DNA of 57,651 nucleotides from Thermoactinospora rubra (GTDB lineage Bacteria > Actinomycetota > Actinomycetes > Streptosporangiales > Streptosporangiaceae). The position numbers and the translations under genes were made by a program. Where the stretch lies: contig NZ_MSZZ01000062.1 of assembly GCF_002093975.1 (NCBI RefSeq), forward strand, positions 1 to 57,651, given 5' to 3'. The notes below the pieces were generated by a model that was not told the origin of the DNA, did not search any database, and saw nothing but the letters and a program-made list of their open reading frames with translations. Each line of letters opens with the position of its first letter. The stretch's first letter is position 1. Of the stretch, positions 16,834 to 25,053 are shown in pieces.

Positions 16834-17573
16834 ATGACGTGGGCGCTCCTGGCCGCGTTGGACCCGTCGCGGACGATCTCGCCGGTCACGTTGCGGTTGG
16901 CGGCGGAGCCGAAGAAGTAGACGAGCTCGGCCACGTCCTCGGCGGTGGACAGGCGGCGGCTGGGGGTCCGGGCGGCGATCGCGTCGCGCATCTCCTGCGG
17001 CGTGGGCTGGTTCTCGGTCGCCGTCAGCCCGGCGGCCACCACGTTGGTGAGGATGCCGTCCTTGCCGCCCTGCCAGGCCAGGGTCCGCGCCAGGCCGTGC
17101 AGCGCGGCCTTGGCCGTGCCGTACGGGCCGGAGCCCGGGGTGCCCTCCTCGGCGATGCCGGAGGAGATCAGCACGATCCTGCCCCACTTCCTGGCGCGCA
17201 TGCCGGGCAGCACCGACTGGACGAGCACCACGTTGCCCAGGACGTTGGCGTGCAAGGAGGCCGCCCAGTCGGCGGCGGGGTAGTCCTCGAACTCCGCGGT
17301 GAAGGTCGCCATGCTGGGCCAGCGCACCGCGTTGGCCACCAGGGCGTCGAAGGGGCCGGTCTCGGCCACCGCCGCGCGGATGGTCTCGTGGTCGTCCAGG
17401 CTCAGGTGGACGGCCCGCGCCGTCCCCCCGGCCTGCTCGACCTGCTTGACCACCTGCCCGGCGCGGTCGCGTCCCGAGTTGTAGGTCAGGGTGACGTCGT
17501 GGCCGCGCCTGCCGTACGCGACGGCGGTGGCGGCGCCGATGCCGGACGATCCTCCGGTGACGAGAACACGCAT
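16830..17573 (-). CDS. SDR-family oxidoreductase
   Basis: A 247-residue short-chain dehydrogenase/reductase with the NAD(P) motif TGGSSGIGAA (residues 6-15), an NNAG-like Asn region (VANAV), catalytic Ser in VLISSG and the YGTAK Tyr/Lys pair. The C terminus has the family-typical DVAELVYFFGS and NVTGEIVRDGS. Substrate unknown. ATG 17573 follows GGGAG. A MarR-type palindrome (17590-17615) lies just upstream and the marR gene is next, so it is probably the regulated target. Its stop overlaps the purF start, so readthrough could feed the purF operon. Confidence 0.92.
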   Translation of the reverse strand: MRVLVTGGSSGIGAATAVAYGRRGHDVTLTYNSGRDRAGQVVKQVEQAGGTARAVHLSLDDHETIRAAVAETGPFDALVANAVRWPSMATFTAEFEDYPAADWAASLHANVLGNVVLVQSVLPGMRARKWGRIVLISSGIAEEGTPGSGPYGTAKAALHGLARTLAWQGGKDGILTNVVAAGLTATENQPTPQEMRDAIAARTPSRRLSTAEDVAELVYFFGSAANRNVTGEIVRDGSNAARSAHVM

Positions 17574-17589
17574 GATGACTCCCAAGTCA

Positions 17590-17615
17590 GTTAGCCGTCT
17601 AATTAGCCAGCTAAC
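17590..17615 (-). promoter_or_regulatory. MarR-type operator upstream of SDR gene
   Basis: A 26-bp imperfect palindrome has perfectly inverted outer arms GTTAGC (17590-17595) and GCTAAC (17610-17615) around a palindromic TAATTA centre (17600-17605). It fills the 43-bp gap between the marR stop and the SDR start and is strikingly AT-rich for this genome. MarR proteins typically bind such 16-26-bp palindromes at their targets. Confidence 0.7.
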
Positions 17616-17616
17616 C

Positions 17617-18069
17617 TCACTCGGTGTCCGCGTGCAACGATCGTTCGCCCTCGGCGGAAGGGCACGTCCACAGGGAGAAGATCAGGTGGACCAGCGTCTG
17701 CCGGTCGGCCGGGTCCAGGCGGGACAGCAGCTCCTCGTCCGCGCGCCGCCAGATGTCCTCCACCGGCTCCCGCAGCCGCCTGCCCTCCTCCGTCAGGTGC
17801 ACGCGGATCATCCGGGGCCGGTGCGGGTCCGGCGTGCGGCGCACGAACCCGGCGCGCTCCAGGCGCTGCAGCGCCTTCGTCACCGTCGGCGGCTCGACCC
17901 CCAGCCGGGCGATGAGCTCGCTCTGCGGCAGCCCGTCCTCCCGCCACAGCTGGTTGAGCAGCATCTCCTGGCCGACGTGCAGGCCGAGGCCGGTGAGCTC
18001 GGCGGCGACCCGGTAGCGGTGCATCTTGGCGATCTTGATCAGCGCGTAGGTCAGGGTCTCGTCGAGCAT
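17617..18069 (-). CDS. MarR-family transcriptional regulator
   Basis: A 150-residue winged-helix repressor: N-terminal dimerisation helix (ETLTYALIKIAKMHRYR), LHVGQEMLLNQLWREDGLPQ, the recognition helix segment IARLGVEPPTVTKALQRLE and the wing GFVRRTPDPHRPRMIRVHLT. The C-terminal helices complete the dimer interface and contain a lone Cys in LWTCPSAE. ATG 18069 is the first family-like start. The SDR gene follows 43 bp downstream across a palindromic operator. Confidence 0.93.
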   Translation of the reverse strand: MLDETLTYALIKIAKMHRYRVAAELTGLGLHVGQEMLLNQLWREDGLPQSELIARLGVEPPTVTKALQRLERAGFVRRTPDPHRPRMIRVHLTEEGRRLREPVEDIWRRADEELLSRLDPADRQTLVHLIFSLWTCPSAEGERSLHADTE

Positions 18070-18210
18070 GCCTTCATCCTGCCTCGGTCCCCGTCTTGGG
18101 CGCACGCTGACACAAGGATCGACCAGCGCTTACCGTGTCGTTCTGGTCATGGGCGGGCAGCCCGGCGAAGGTGAGGTATCCGGTATGCCGAGACGTCGGG
18201 AGACGGAGCC

Positions 18211-19116
18211 GTGACCACACCAGGAGAGCCGAACCAGCCTCGCCCGCCTCAGGACGAGTCCGAGTGGCGTGCGCCCGACCTGTCCTCCCGGGAGGCGCCG
18301 CAGGAGCACCACGGGTACGCGCCGCGGCACGCCGGGAGCGGCGAGAACGCCACGCCGGCCTCGTCATACCTGAGCTGGAACCCGTCGACGTCCCGCTACG
18401 AGCCGCCCACGCCGTCCGCGCCCGCCTCGCCGCCGGGGTTCTCGCCGTTGGGCTCCCCTTCCCCGGGGTCGTCGTTCTCGGGCGGCTCGCCGTACGGCGG
18501 CCAGGCGGGGAGCACCCCGTACGGCGCGGCGGCGTCCTCCGCGGGCACGCCCGGCGACCAGCACGACCGGGGCGACCAGCCCGGACAGGGCGACGCCCCG
18601 GGAACCCAGGGAACCCCGGGCGAGCCCCAGCAGCCTCCGTACGGCGGCACGCCGGGCGGACCGCAGCAGCCGCCGCCCTACGGCGGTGCCCCCAGCGGCG
18701 TCCCCAGCGGCGTCCCCAGCGGCGTCCCCAGCGGCGTCCCCGGCGGCCAGGTGCCGCCCGCGCCGGGACCGGGTGTCCCGTACGGCGCGCCGCAGCCCGG
18801 CCGGCAGCCCGCCAAGCCCGGCGGCGGCCTGGCGCTCGCCTCGCTGATCCTCGGCGTGGCCAGCGTCTTCCTGCTCGTCTTGTGCGGCCTGGGCACGCTG
18901 ACCGCGATCGTCGGCATCGTGCTGGGCATCGTCGCCCTGGTCAAGGGCGCCAGGCCCGGCATGGCGTGGGCCGGCATCATCGTCAGCCTGCTGGCCCTGG
19001 CGCTGGCCGTGGCCGGCATCGTGTGGTTCGTCGGCCGCTTCGGCCCCTGCTTCAACGTGCCGCAGGAGCTCGTCCAGCGCTGCATCGAGCAGCGCTGGAG
19101 CGGCGCCGCCTACTGA
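18211..19116 (+). CDS. DUF4190 membrane protein with Pro/Gly-rich N-terminal region
   Basis: This 301-residue protein has about 205 residues of low-complexity Pro/Gly/Ser/Gln-rich sequence (cytoplasmic or envelope-exposed), then two closely spaced hydrophobic helices (LALASLILGVASVFLLVLCG and AGIIVSLLALALAVAGIVWF) separated by the short DUF4190 loop, and a short tail with two Cys residues. The N-terminal region includes GVPS repeats encoded by a 12-bp tandem repeat. Function is unknown; related actinobacterial proteins are annotated only as DUF4190. GTG 18211 is the first start in frame. Confidence 0.85.
   Translation: MTTPGEPNQPRPPQDESEWRAPDLSSREAPQEHHGYAPRHAGSGENATPASSYLSWNPSTSRYEPPTPSAPASPPGFSPLGSPSPGSSFSGGSPYGGQAGSTPYGAAASSAGTPGDQHDRGDQPGQGDAPGTQGTPGEPQQPPYGGTPGGPQQPPPYGGAPSGVPSGVPSGVPSGVPGGQVPPAPGPGVPYGAPQPGRQPAKPGGGLALASLILGVASVFLLVLCGLGTLTAIVGIVLGIVALVKGARPGMAWAGIIVSLLALALAVAGIVWFVGRFGPCFNVPQELVQRCIEQRWSGAAY
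18691..18738 (+). repeat. 12-bp tandem repeat in coding sequence
   Basis: Four perfect copies of CCCAGCGGCGTC, encoding Pro-Ser-Gly-Val, run in frame inside the DUF4190 gene; a degraded fifth unit follows to 18750. Copy number can change without shifting the frame. Confidence 0.9.
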
Positions 19117-19149
19117 GCGCCGCCTACTGAGCGCCGTCCGGGGAGCGCG

Positions 19150-19620
19150 TCAGCGAAGCGGCAGGTGAGCCGACAGGTCGGCACGGGCGCCGCTCGCCGA
19201 GACGGCGCCCTTCGCCATGGCCTCGGCCCAGGTCAGCCGCCCCAGCGCCAGCTCCAGCCAGGTGCGGGCGTCCATCTCGACCACGTTGGGCGGCGTGCCG
19301 CGGGTGTGGCGCGGCCCCTCGACGGCCTGCACCGCCGCGTACGGCGGCACGCGGACCTCGACGCTGCGGCCGGGCGCGGCGGCGGCCAGCCGGTCGAGCA
19401 GGTGGCGCACGGCGTAGCGCGCCGCCGCCCGCTCGGGCTCCAGCCCCCGGTCGTAGGCGGCCGCCACCGCCTCGACGAGCGCGTCCGCCAGCCGCGCCTC
19501 CGGCCCGTCGTAGGGCGGTGAGTCCAGCGCGACCAGCTGGGCGTCGAGGGCGGCCCTGACCTTCTCCTGATCCGGTTTGCGTGCCGGCACCCGACCATTG
19601 TCCACCCAGGAAGGGTTCAT
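19150..19620 (-). CDS. Sterol-carrier-family (SCP2-like) protein
   Basis: A 156-residue protein resembling actinobacterial sterol-carrier-family proteins found near purF: an N-terminal helical part (EKVRAALDAQLVAL, AVRHLLDRLAAAAPG) followed by the SCP2-like strand region VEVRVPPYAAVQAVEGP and the VVEMDARTWLELALGRLTWAEAM helix ending in a GAVSASG...DLSAHLPL tail. It may be related to mycothiol maleylpyruvate isomerase-like folds in its N-terminal half. Ligand unknown. ATG 19620 lies inside the PHO-box-like repeat region shared with the divergent phoX gene. Confidence 0.8.
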   Translation of the reverse strand: MNPSWVDNGRVPARKPDQEKVRAALDAQLVALDSPPYDGPEARLADALVEAVAAAYDRGLEPERAAARYAVRHLLDRLAAAAPGRSVEVRVPPYAAVQAVEGPRHTRGTPPNVVEMDARTWLELALGRLTWAEAMAKGAVSASGARADLSAHLPLR

Positions 19621-19658
19621 CGGCGGGGCGGCCGCCGTTCACCACCGGTTCCACCAGG
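19615..19658 (+). promoter_or_regulatory. PHO-box-like direct repeats before phoX
   Basis: GTTCA-type units are phased at 11 bp: GTTCATCGGCG (19615-19625), a non-matching unit (19626-19636), GTTCACCACCG (19637-19647) and GTTCCACCAGG (19648-19658). Streptomyces PhoP binds direct repeats of 11 bp with a conserved GTTCA(CC) core. The position, 45-90 bp before a PhoX-type phosphatase start, fits control by phosphate limitation. Confidence 0.6.
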
Positions 19659-19703
19659 AGCCGTAGCGTCCCGGCGCAGCTACCGCGCAATCCTGGAGGA
19701 TCC

Positions 19704-21743
19704 GTGACGAAATTGTTGCCGCTGCTGTCGCACAAGGGCGGCAGGAGCGCGCTCACCTGCCGGTTCCGCTGCGGCGACGCCTGCTCCCACGAAGTCGCCA
19801 ACACCAGCGGCAACCCCTACTTCGGCGACATCGCCGCCCGGGCGCTGTCGCGTCGCGGCGTGCTGCGTGCCGGTGCGCTGGGCGCGGTCGTTGTCAGCGC
19901 GGGGGTGGCGGGAGGCCTGGCAGGGGCCGCGGCGGGAGCCGTACCGGCCGCGGCCGAGCCGGACCCGGAGACGGCGGCGGCGGGCGGGTGGGGCCGTGGC
20001 GGGCTGAGGTTCACGCCCGTGGCGCCGAACACCGCCGACGCGCTGACCGTGCCGCCCGGGTACTCCACGGCACCGGTGGTCCGCTGGGGCGACCCCGTGC
20101 TGCCCGGCGCGCCCGCCTTCGACTTCGCCAACCAGACGGCAGAGGCCCAGGCCATGCAGTTCGGCTACAACTGCGACTTCGTGACGATCTTCCCCGTCGG
20201 CCGCGACCGCGCGCTGCTGTGGGTCAACCACGAGTACACCGACGAGGCGATGATGTTCCGCGGGTACGCCGGCGGCGCCTCCGCCACGGACGAGCAGATC
20301 AGGATCGGCATGGCGGCGCACGGCGGCTCGGTGGTGGAGATCCGGCGGGTGCGCGACACCGGGCAGTGGCAGCTGGTGACCAGGGGCCGCCGCCGCTACA
20401 ACCGGCGGATCACCGCCACGACGCCGATGCGCTTCAGCGGCCCGGCCGCCGGGAGCGACCTGCTCAAGACGGCCGCCGACCCCCAGGGCACCACGCCGAT
20501 CGGCATGCTGAACAACTGCGCCGGCGGCACCACCCCGTGGGGCACGGTGCTGACCGCGGAGGAGAACTTCAACCAGTACTTCGCCAAGGGCCCCGCCACG
20601 CCGGAGAACACCCGCTACGGCATCCCCACGGGCCCCTCCAGCCGCGGCTGGGAGCGGCTGGAGGAGCGGTTCGACCTGTCCAGGCACCCCAACGAGGTCA
20701 ACCGCTTCGGCTGGATCGTGGAGATCGACCCGTTCGACCCCGACTCCACGCCGGTCAAGCGCACCGCGCTGGGCCGCTTCGCCCACGAGGGCGCCACCAC
20801 GACGCTCGCCCGCGACGGCCGCCTGGTCGCCTACATGGGCGACGACTCGCGCTTCGAGTACGTCTACAAGTTCGTCTCCAAGGAGCGCTACATCCCCGGC
20901 TTCGACCGGCACAACCGCACGCTCCTCGACGAGGGCACGCTTTACGTGGCCAGGTTCGCCGGCGACAGCCCGGCGGCGGAGATCGACGGGACCGGCAAGC
21001 CGCCCGCCGACGGCGCCTTCGACGGCACGGGCGAGTGGATCCCGCTGGTCACGGGCAAGGAGTCGCACGTGCCGGGGATGACCGCCGAGCAGGTCCTGGT
21101 CTTCACCCGGACGGCGGCCGACAAGGTGGGCGCCACCAAAATGGACCGGCCCGAGGACGTGGAGCGCAACCCCGTCACCGGCGCGGTCTACATCGCCCTG
21201 ACCAACAACACCCGCCGCGTCACGGCCGACGAGGCCAACCCGCGCGTGAACAACAAGCACGGCCACGTGCTGGAGCTGGTGGAGAAGGGCAACGACGCGG
21301 CCGCCACGACCTTCGCGTGGTCGATCCCGCTGGTGTGCGGCGACCCGGGCGACCCGGGCACCTACTTCGCCGGGTTCGACAAGACCAAGGTCTCGCCGAT
21401 CTCCTGCCCGGACAACCTGGCCTTCGACCGCGACGGCAACCTGTGGATCTCCACCGACGGCAACGCCCTGGGCGCCAACGACGGCCTGTTCGCCATGCCG
21501 GTGCGCGGCAGGGAACGCGGCCACCTGCGCCAGTTCCTCACCGTGCCCCGCGGGGCGGAGACCTGCGGCCCGCTGATCACCCAGGACCGGCGCAGCGTCT
21601 TCGTGGCCGTGCAGCACCCCGGCGAGGTCGACGGCGCCACGCCCGACAACCCCGCGAGCCACTGGCCCGACGGCGGCGACTCCCAGCCCCGGCCCTCCGT
21701 CGCGGTCGTCTGGCACACCGAGGGCCGCGAGATCGGGGCTTGA
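19704..21743 (+). CDS. PhoX-family alkaline phosphatase (DUF839), Tat-exported
   Basis: A 679-residue secreted metallophosphatase of the PhoX/DUF839 family. A twin-arginine signal lies at about residues 50-80 (LSRRGVLRAG then a long Ala/Gly/Val hydrophobic stretch), as expected for proteins folded with Ca/Fe cofactors before export. Family landmarks: LLWVNHEYTDE, NNCAGGTTPWGTVLTAEEN, GRFAHEGATTT and the late PDNLAFDRDGNLWISTDG. GTG 19704 follows a strong GGAGGAT. PHO-box-like repeats upstream suggest induction by low phosphate. It is monocistronic, followed by a SoxR-type promoter. Confidence 0.9.
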   Translation: MTKLLPLLSHKGGRSALTCRFRCGDACSHEVANTSGNPYFGDIAARALSRRGVLRAGALGAVVVSAGVAGGLAGAAAGAVPAAAEPDPETAAAGGWGRGGLRFTPVAPNTADALTVPPGYSTAPVVRWGDPVLPGAPAFDFANQTAEAQAMQFGYNCDFVTIFPVGRDRALLWVNHEYTDEAMMFRGYAGGASATDEQIRIGMAAHGGSVVEIRRVRDTGQWQLVTRGRRRYNRRITATTPMRFSGPAAGSDLLKTAADPQGTTPIGMLNNCAGGTTPWGTVLTAEENFNQYFAKGPATPENTRYGIPTGPSSRGWERLEERFDLSRHPNEVNRFGWIVEIDPFDPDSTPVKRTALGRFAHEGATTTLARDGRLVAYMGDDSRFEYVYKFVSKERYIPGFDRHNRTLLDEGTLYVARFAGDSPAAEIDGTGKPPADGAFDGTGEWIPLVTGKESHVPGMTAEQVLVFTRTAADKVGATKMDRPEDVERNPVTGAVYIALTNNTRRVTADEANPRVNNKHGHVLELVEKGNDAAATTFAWSIPLVCGDPGDPGTYFAGFDKTKVSPISCPDNLAFDRDGNLWISTDGNALGANDGLFAMPVRGRERGHLRQFLTVPRGAETCGPLITQDRRSVFVAVQHPGEVDGATPDNPASHWPDGGDSQPRPSVAVVWHTEGREIGA

Positions 21744-21770
21744 CCTCAAGCTTGGTTGAGCTTCTACGGT
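21740..21770 (+). promoter_or_regulatory. SoxR/MerR-type promoter with 19-bp spacer
   Basis: TTGACC (21740-21745) and TACGGT (21765-21770) are separated by 19 bp, the overlong spacer typical of MerR-family promoters. The spacer region carries an 18-bp dyad, CCTCAAG-CTTG-GTTGAGC (21744-21761), very close to the SoxR box consensus CCTCAAG-N4-CTTGAGG. The ATG at 21778 is 7 nt after the -10 box, so the mRNA is probably leaderless. Confidence 0.75.
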
Positions 21771-21777
21771 CTCTTCC

Positions 21778-23664
21778 ATGAGCATGGAAGTGATCGCGTG
21801 GAACCAGCTTTACCGCATGACGGACCGGCAGGAGCGTCGTCCTCTCACCAGGGCGACGCTCCGCCGTATCGCCGCCTTCGCCCGGCCGCACCGCGCCAGG
21901 CTGGCCGCGTTCCTCGCGGTCAGCGTGGTCATGGCGGGCCTGGCCGTGGTGTCGCCCGTGCTGGCCGGGCGGGTGGTGGACACGATCGTGCGCGGCGGTC
22001 CCGTCGGGGTGGTCGTGGGGATCGCCGCGCTCATCGCGGCGCTGGCGCTGGCCGAGGCCGGGCTGGGGCTGGTGGGCAGGTGGCTGTCGGCGGGCATCGG
22101 CGAGGGGCTGATCCTCGACCTGCGCACCGCGGTGTTCGACCACGTGCAGCGCATGCCGATCGCGTTCTTCACGCGCACGCGCACCGGCGCGCTGGTGAGC
22201 AGGCTGAACAACGACGTGATCGGCGCCCAGCGGGCCTTCACCGACGTGCTGTCCAGCGTCGTGGGCAACCTGGTGACGCTGGTGCTGACGCTGAGCGTGA
22301 TGGTCTCGCTGTCGTGGCAGATCACGCTGCTGGCCCTGGTGCTGCTGCCGGTGTTCGTGCTGCCCGCCCGCCGGATGGGCGTGCGCATCGCCCGGCTGCG
22401 CCGCGAGGCCGCCGACCACAACGCCGCCATGGGCAACCAGATGGTCGAGCGCTTCTCCGCGCCCGGCGCGACCCTGGTCAAGCTGTACGGCAGGCCGGCG
22501 CGCGAGTCGGCGGAGTTCGCCGCGCGGGCACGCCGGGTCCGCGACATCGGGGTGCGCACGGCCATGGCCCAGACGGCGTTCGTCACCGCCCTGACGACCG
22601 TCTCCGCGCTCGCCCTGGCCCTGGTGTACGGCCTGGGCGGCTTCTACGCGCTGCGCGGGCAGCTGGACGCCGGCTCGGTCGTGGCGCTGGCGCTGCTGCT
22701 GACGCGGCTCTACTCTCCGCTGACCGCCCTGGCCAGCGCCCGGGTGGACGTCATGGGCGCGCTGGTGAGCTTCGAGCGGGTCTTCGAGGTGCTGGACCTC
22801 AAGCCGCTCATCGCCGACAGGCCGGGCGCGCGTGCCGTACCCGACGGGCCGGTGTCGGTGGAGTTCGACCACGTGAGCTTCGGCTACCCCTCGGCCGACA
22901 AGGTCTCGCTGGCCTCGCTGGAGGAGGTCGCGGCGCTCGACAGCCGGGGCGGGGTGGAGGTGCTGCACGACGTGTCCTTCACCGCCGAGCCCGGCCAGAT
23001 GGTGGCGCTCGTCGGCTCCTCGGGGGCGGGCAAGTCGACGATCGCCCAGCTGATCCCCAGGCTCTACGACGTGGACTCCGGCGCGGTACGGCTCGGCGGC
23101 GTGGACGTGCGCGACCTGTCGGCCGACTCCATCCGCGAGACCCTCGGCATGGTCACCCAGGACGGCCACCTGTTCCACGACACGATCCGGGCCAACCTGC
23201 TCTTCGCCCGCCCGGACGCCTCGGAGGAGGAGATCTGGGACGCCCTGCGCCGGGCCAGGCTCGCCCCGCTCGTCGAGTCGCTGCCCGACGGGCTCGACAC
23301 GGTCGTCGGCGAGCGCGGCTACCGGCTGTCGGGCGGCGAGCGGCAGCGGCTGACCATCGCCCGGCTGCTGCTGGCCCGGCCGCGGGTGGTGATCCTGGAC
23401 GAGGCGACCGCCTCGCTGGACTCCACCAATGAGGCGGCCGTGCAGGCGGCGCTGGCCGAGGCGCTGGAGGGGCGGACCGCCGTGGTGATCGCGCACCGGC
23501 TGTCGACGATCCGGGCGGCCGACCTGATCCTGGTCGTCGAGGACGGCCGGATCGTCGAGCGCGGCGGGCACGCCGAGCTGCTGGCCCAGGGCGGGCGTTA
23601 CGCCGAGCTGTACCGCACTCAGTTCGCCGAGGAGGACGACAGCTCCATCTCGGCGGCGGCCTGA
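21778..23664 (+). CDS. ABC exporter, fused permease-ATPase half-transporter
   Basis: A 628-residue type-IV ABC exporter subunit: six membrane helices (residues about 35-330; for example AFLAVSVVMAGLAVVSPVLA), then a nucleotide-binding domain with Walker A GSSGAGKST, Q-loop VTQDGHLF, signature LSGGERQR, Walker B VVILDEA and H-loop AHRLS. It should work as a homodimer exporting drugs or redox-active metabolites. The upstream SoxR-like box is suggestive because an ABC transporter belongs to the SoxR regulon of Streptomyces coelicolor. Its 3' end overlaps the convergent MFS gene by 46 bp. Confidence 0.95.
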   Translation: MSMEVIAWNQLYRMTDRQERRPLTRATLRRIAAFARPHRARLAAFLAVSVVMAGLAVVSPVLAGRVVDTIVRGGPVGVVVGIAALIAALALAEAGLGLVGRWLSAGIGEGLILDLRTAVFDHVQRMPIAFFTRTRTGALVSRLNNDVIGAQRAFTDVLSSVVGNLVTLVLTLSVMVSLSWQITLLALVLLPVFVLPARRMGVRIARLRREAADHNAAMGNQMVERFSAPGATLVKLYGRPARESAEFAARARRVRDIGVRTAMAQTAFVTALTTVSALALALVYGLGGFYALRGQLDAGSVVALALLLTRLYSPLTALASARVDVMGALVSFERVFEVLDLKPLIADRPGARAVPDGPVSVEFDHVSFGYPSADKVSLASLEEVAALDSRGGVEVLHDVSFTAEPGQMVALVGSSGAGKSTIAQLIPRLYDVDSGAVRLGGVDVRDLSADSIRETLGMVTQDGHLFHDTIRANLLFARPDASEEEIWDALRRARLAPLVESLPDGLDTVVGERGYRLSGGERQRLTIARLLLARPRVVILDEATASLDSTNEAAVQAALAEALEGRTAVVIAHRLSTIRAADLILVVEDGRIVERGGHAELLAQGGRYAELYRTQFAEEDDSSISAAA

Positions 23665-25040
23665 GGCTCCTCCCGCCGCGCGGCCGGGCGCAGGGCCCAC
23701 AGGCTGACCGGCACGCCGACGAGCACGATCGCCGCGGCGATGACCAGCGTCACCTGGTAGGCCTCCAGGAAGGCGGGCAGCTCGGGCAGGTCGCTGGCGG
23801 CCTGCCGCGAGGCGAGGATCGCGCCCAGCACGGTGATGCCGAGCAGGCCGAAGACCTCCCGCGAGACGTTCAGCACCCCGGAGGCCACCCCGGCGGTACG
23901 GCGGGGCATCGCGCCGAGGATCATCGTGGTCAGCGGCACGAGCAGCCCCGCGCCCAGGCCGTACAGCAGGAACCACGGCAGCACGTCCAGGTACCCGCCG
24001 TCGGCGCCGACCATCGAGAGGCCGAACACGCCGCCCGCCATCAACGCCATGCCCAGCGCCACGGTGGGGCCGTCGCCGATGAGGCCCGTCACCCGCCCGG
24101 CCAGCATCGAGACGGCCGCCATCAGCAGGGCCATGGGGATGAACGACGCGCCCGCCTCGGTGGGGGAGAAGCCCAGGACGTTCTGCAGCCACAGGGCGCT
24201 GAAGAAGTAGATGCCGAAGACGCCGAACGACCACAGCCCCATCGCGGTCGTGCCGCCGCTGAACACGCGGGAGCGGAACAGCGTCAGGTCGATCATCGGC
24301 TCCCGCCGCGTGGACTCCACGACGCCGAAGGCGATCGCGGCGGCCACGGCGACCCCGAAGGCGGTGAGGATCTCGGGCGAGGTCCACCCGGCGCGCTCGC
24401 CCTCGATGAGGGCGTAGGTGAGCGCCGCGAGGGCGAGGGCCGAGGTGGCCAGGCCCGGCAGGTCGAGGCTGCGCCGTACGGTCTGCTCGTCGGGGCGGAT
24501 GGCCCACGCGCCCAGCGCCAGGGCCGCCACGCCGATGGGCACGTTGCCGAGGAACACCCAGCTCCAGCCCAGCCGTTCGCTGATGAACCCGCCGGTGACG
24601 GGCCCGATGGCCATGGACAGCGCCCCCGCGGCGGTCCAGACGCCGACGGCCGTGGCGCGCTCGCGGGCGTCGGTGAAGATCGCCGAGATGAGGGTGAGGG
24701 TCACCGGCGTCAGCAGCGCGGCGCCCAGCCCTTGGGAGGCGCGCATGGCGATCAGCACCGAGCCGTCGGCGGCCAGGCTGGCCCCGAACGAGGCCAGCGT
24801 GAACAGGGCGGTGCCGAGCAGGAACACGCGCCGCCTGCCGAAGACGTCGGCGAGCCTGCCCCCGGCCAGCATCAGCCCGGCGAAGACCAGGACGTAGGCG
24901 CTGACGATCCACTCCAGGCCCGCGATGGTCAGGCCGAGATCCCTGGCGATCGTCGGGAGCGCCACGTTGACGATGTTGTTGTTGAGGTATGTCGCGAAGG
25001 TCCCCAAGGTGACCGCGCCCAGTGCCCACCACTTCCTCAT
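23619..25040 (-). CDS. MFS drug exporter (DHA2/QacA type)
   Basis: A 473-residue transporter of about 14 helices. Landmarks: NNNIVNVALPTIARDLG in helix 1, GGRLADVFGRRRVF (motif A, loop 2-3), MRASQGLGAALLTP (motif B) and AIGPVTGGFISERLGWSWVF (motif C, antiporter signature). It would expel hydrophobic toxic compounds in exchange for protons. ATG 25040 (MRKWW) is the better of two near starts. It is divergent from a TetR gene across 71 bp holding repeated operator half-sites, the classic exporter/repressor arrangement. Confidence 0.94.
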   Translation of the reverse strand: MRKWWALGAVTLGTFATYLNNNIVNVALPTIARDLGLTIAGLEWIVSAYVLVFAGLMLAGGRLADVFGRRRVFLLGTALFTLASFGASLAADGSVLIAMRASQGLGAALLTPVTLTLISAIFTDARERATAVGVWTAAGALSMAIGPVTGGFISERLGWSWVFLGNVPIGVAALALGAWAIRPDEQTVRRSLDLPGLATSALALAALTYALIEGERAGWTSPEILTAFGVAVAAAIAFGVVESTRREPMIDLTLFRSRVFSGGTTAMGLWSFGVFGIYFFSALWLQNVLGFSPTEAGASFIPMALLMAAVSMLAGRVTGLIGDGPTVALGMALMAGGVFGLSMVGADGGYLDVLPWFLLYGLGAGLLVPLTTMILGAMPRRTAGVASGVLNVSREVFGLLGITVLGAILASRQAASDLPELPAFLEAYQVTLVIAAAIVLVGVPVSLWALRPAARREEPQAAAEMELSSSSAN

Positions 25041-25053
25041 GCCCACCCTCTTC

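Noticed and set aside
18691..18750. Possible CRISPR-like repeat array
   Set aside because: The units are contiguous 12-bp copies without spacers, in frame inside a coding sequence; it is a simple tandem repeat.
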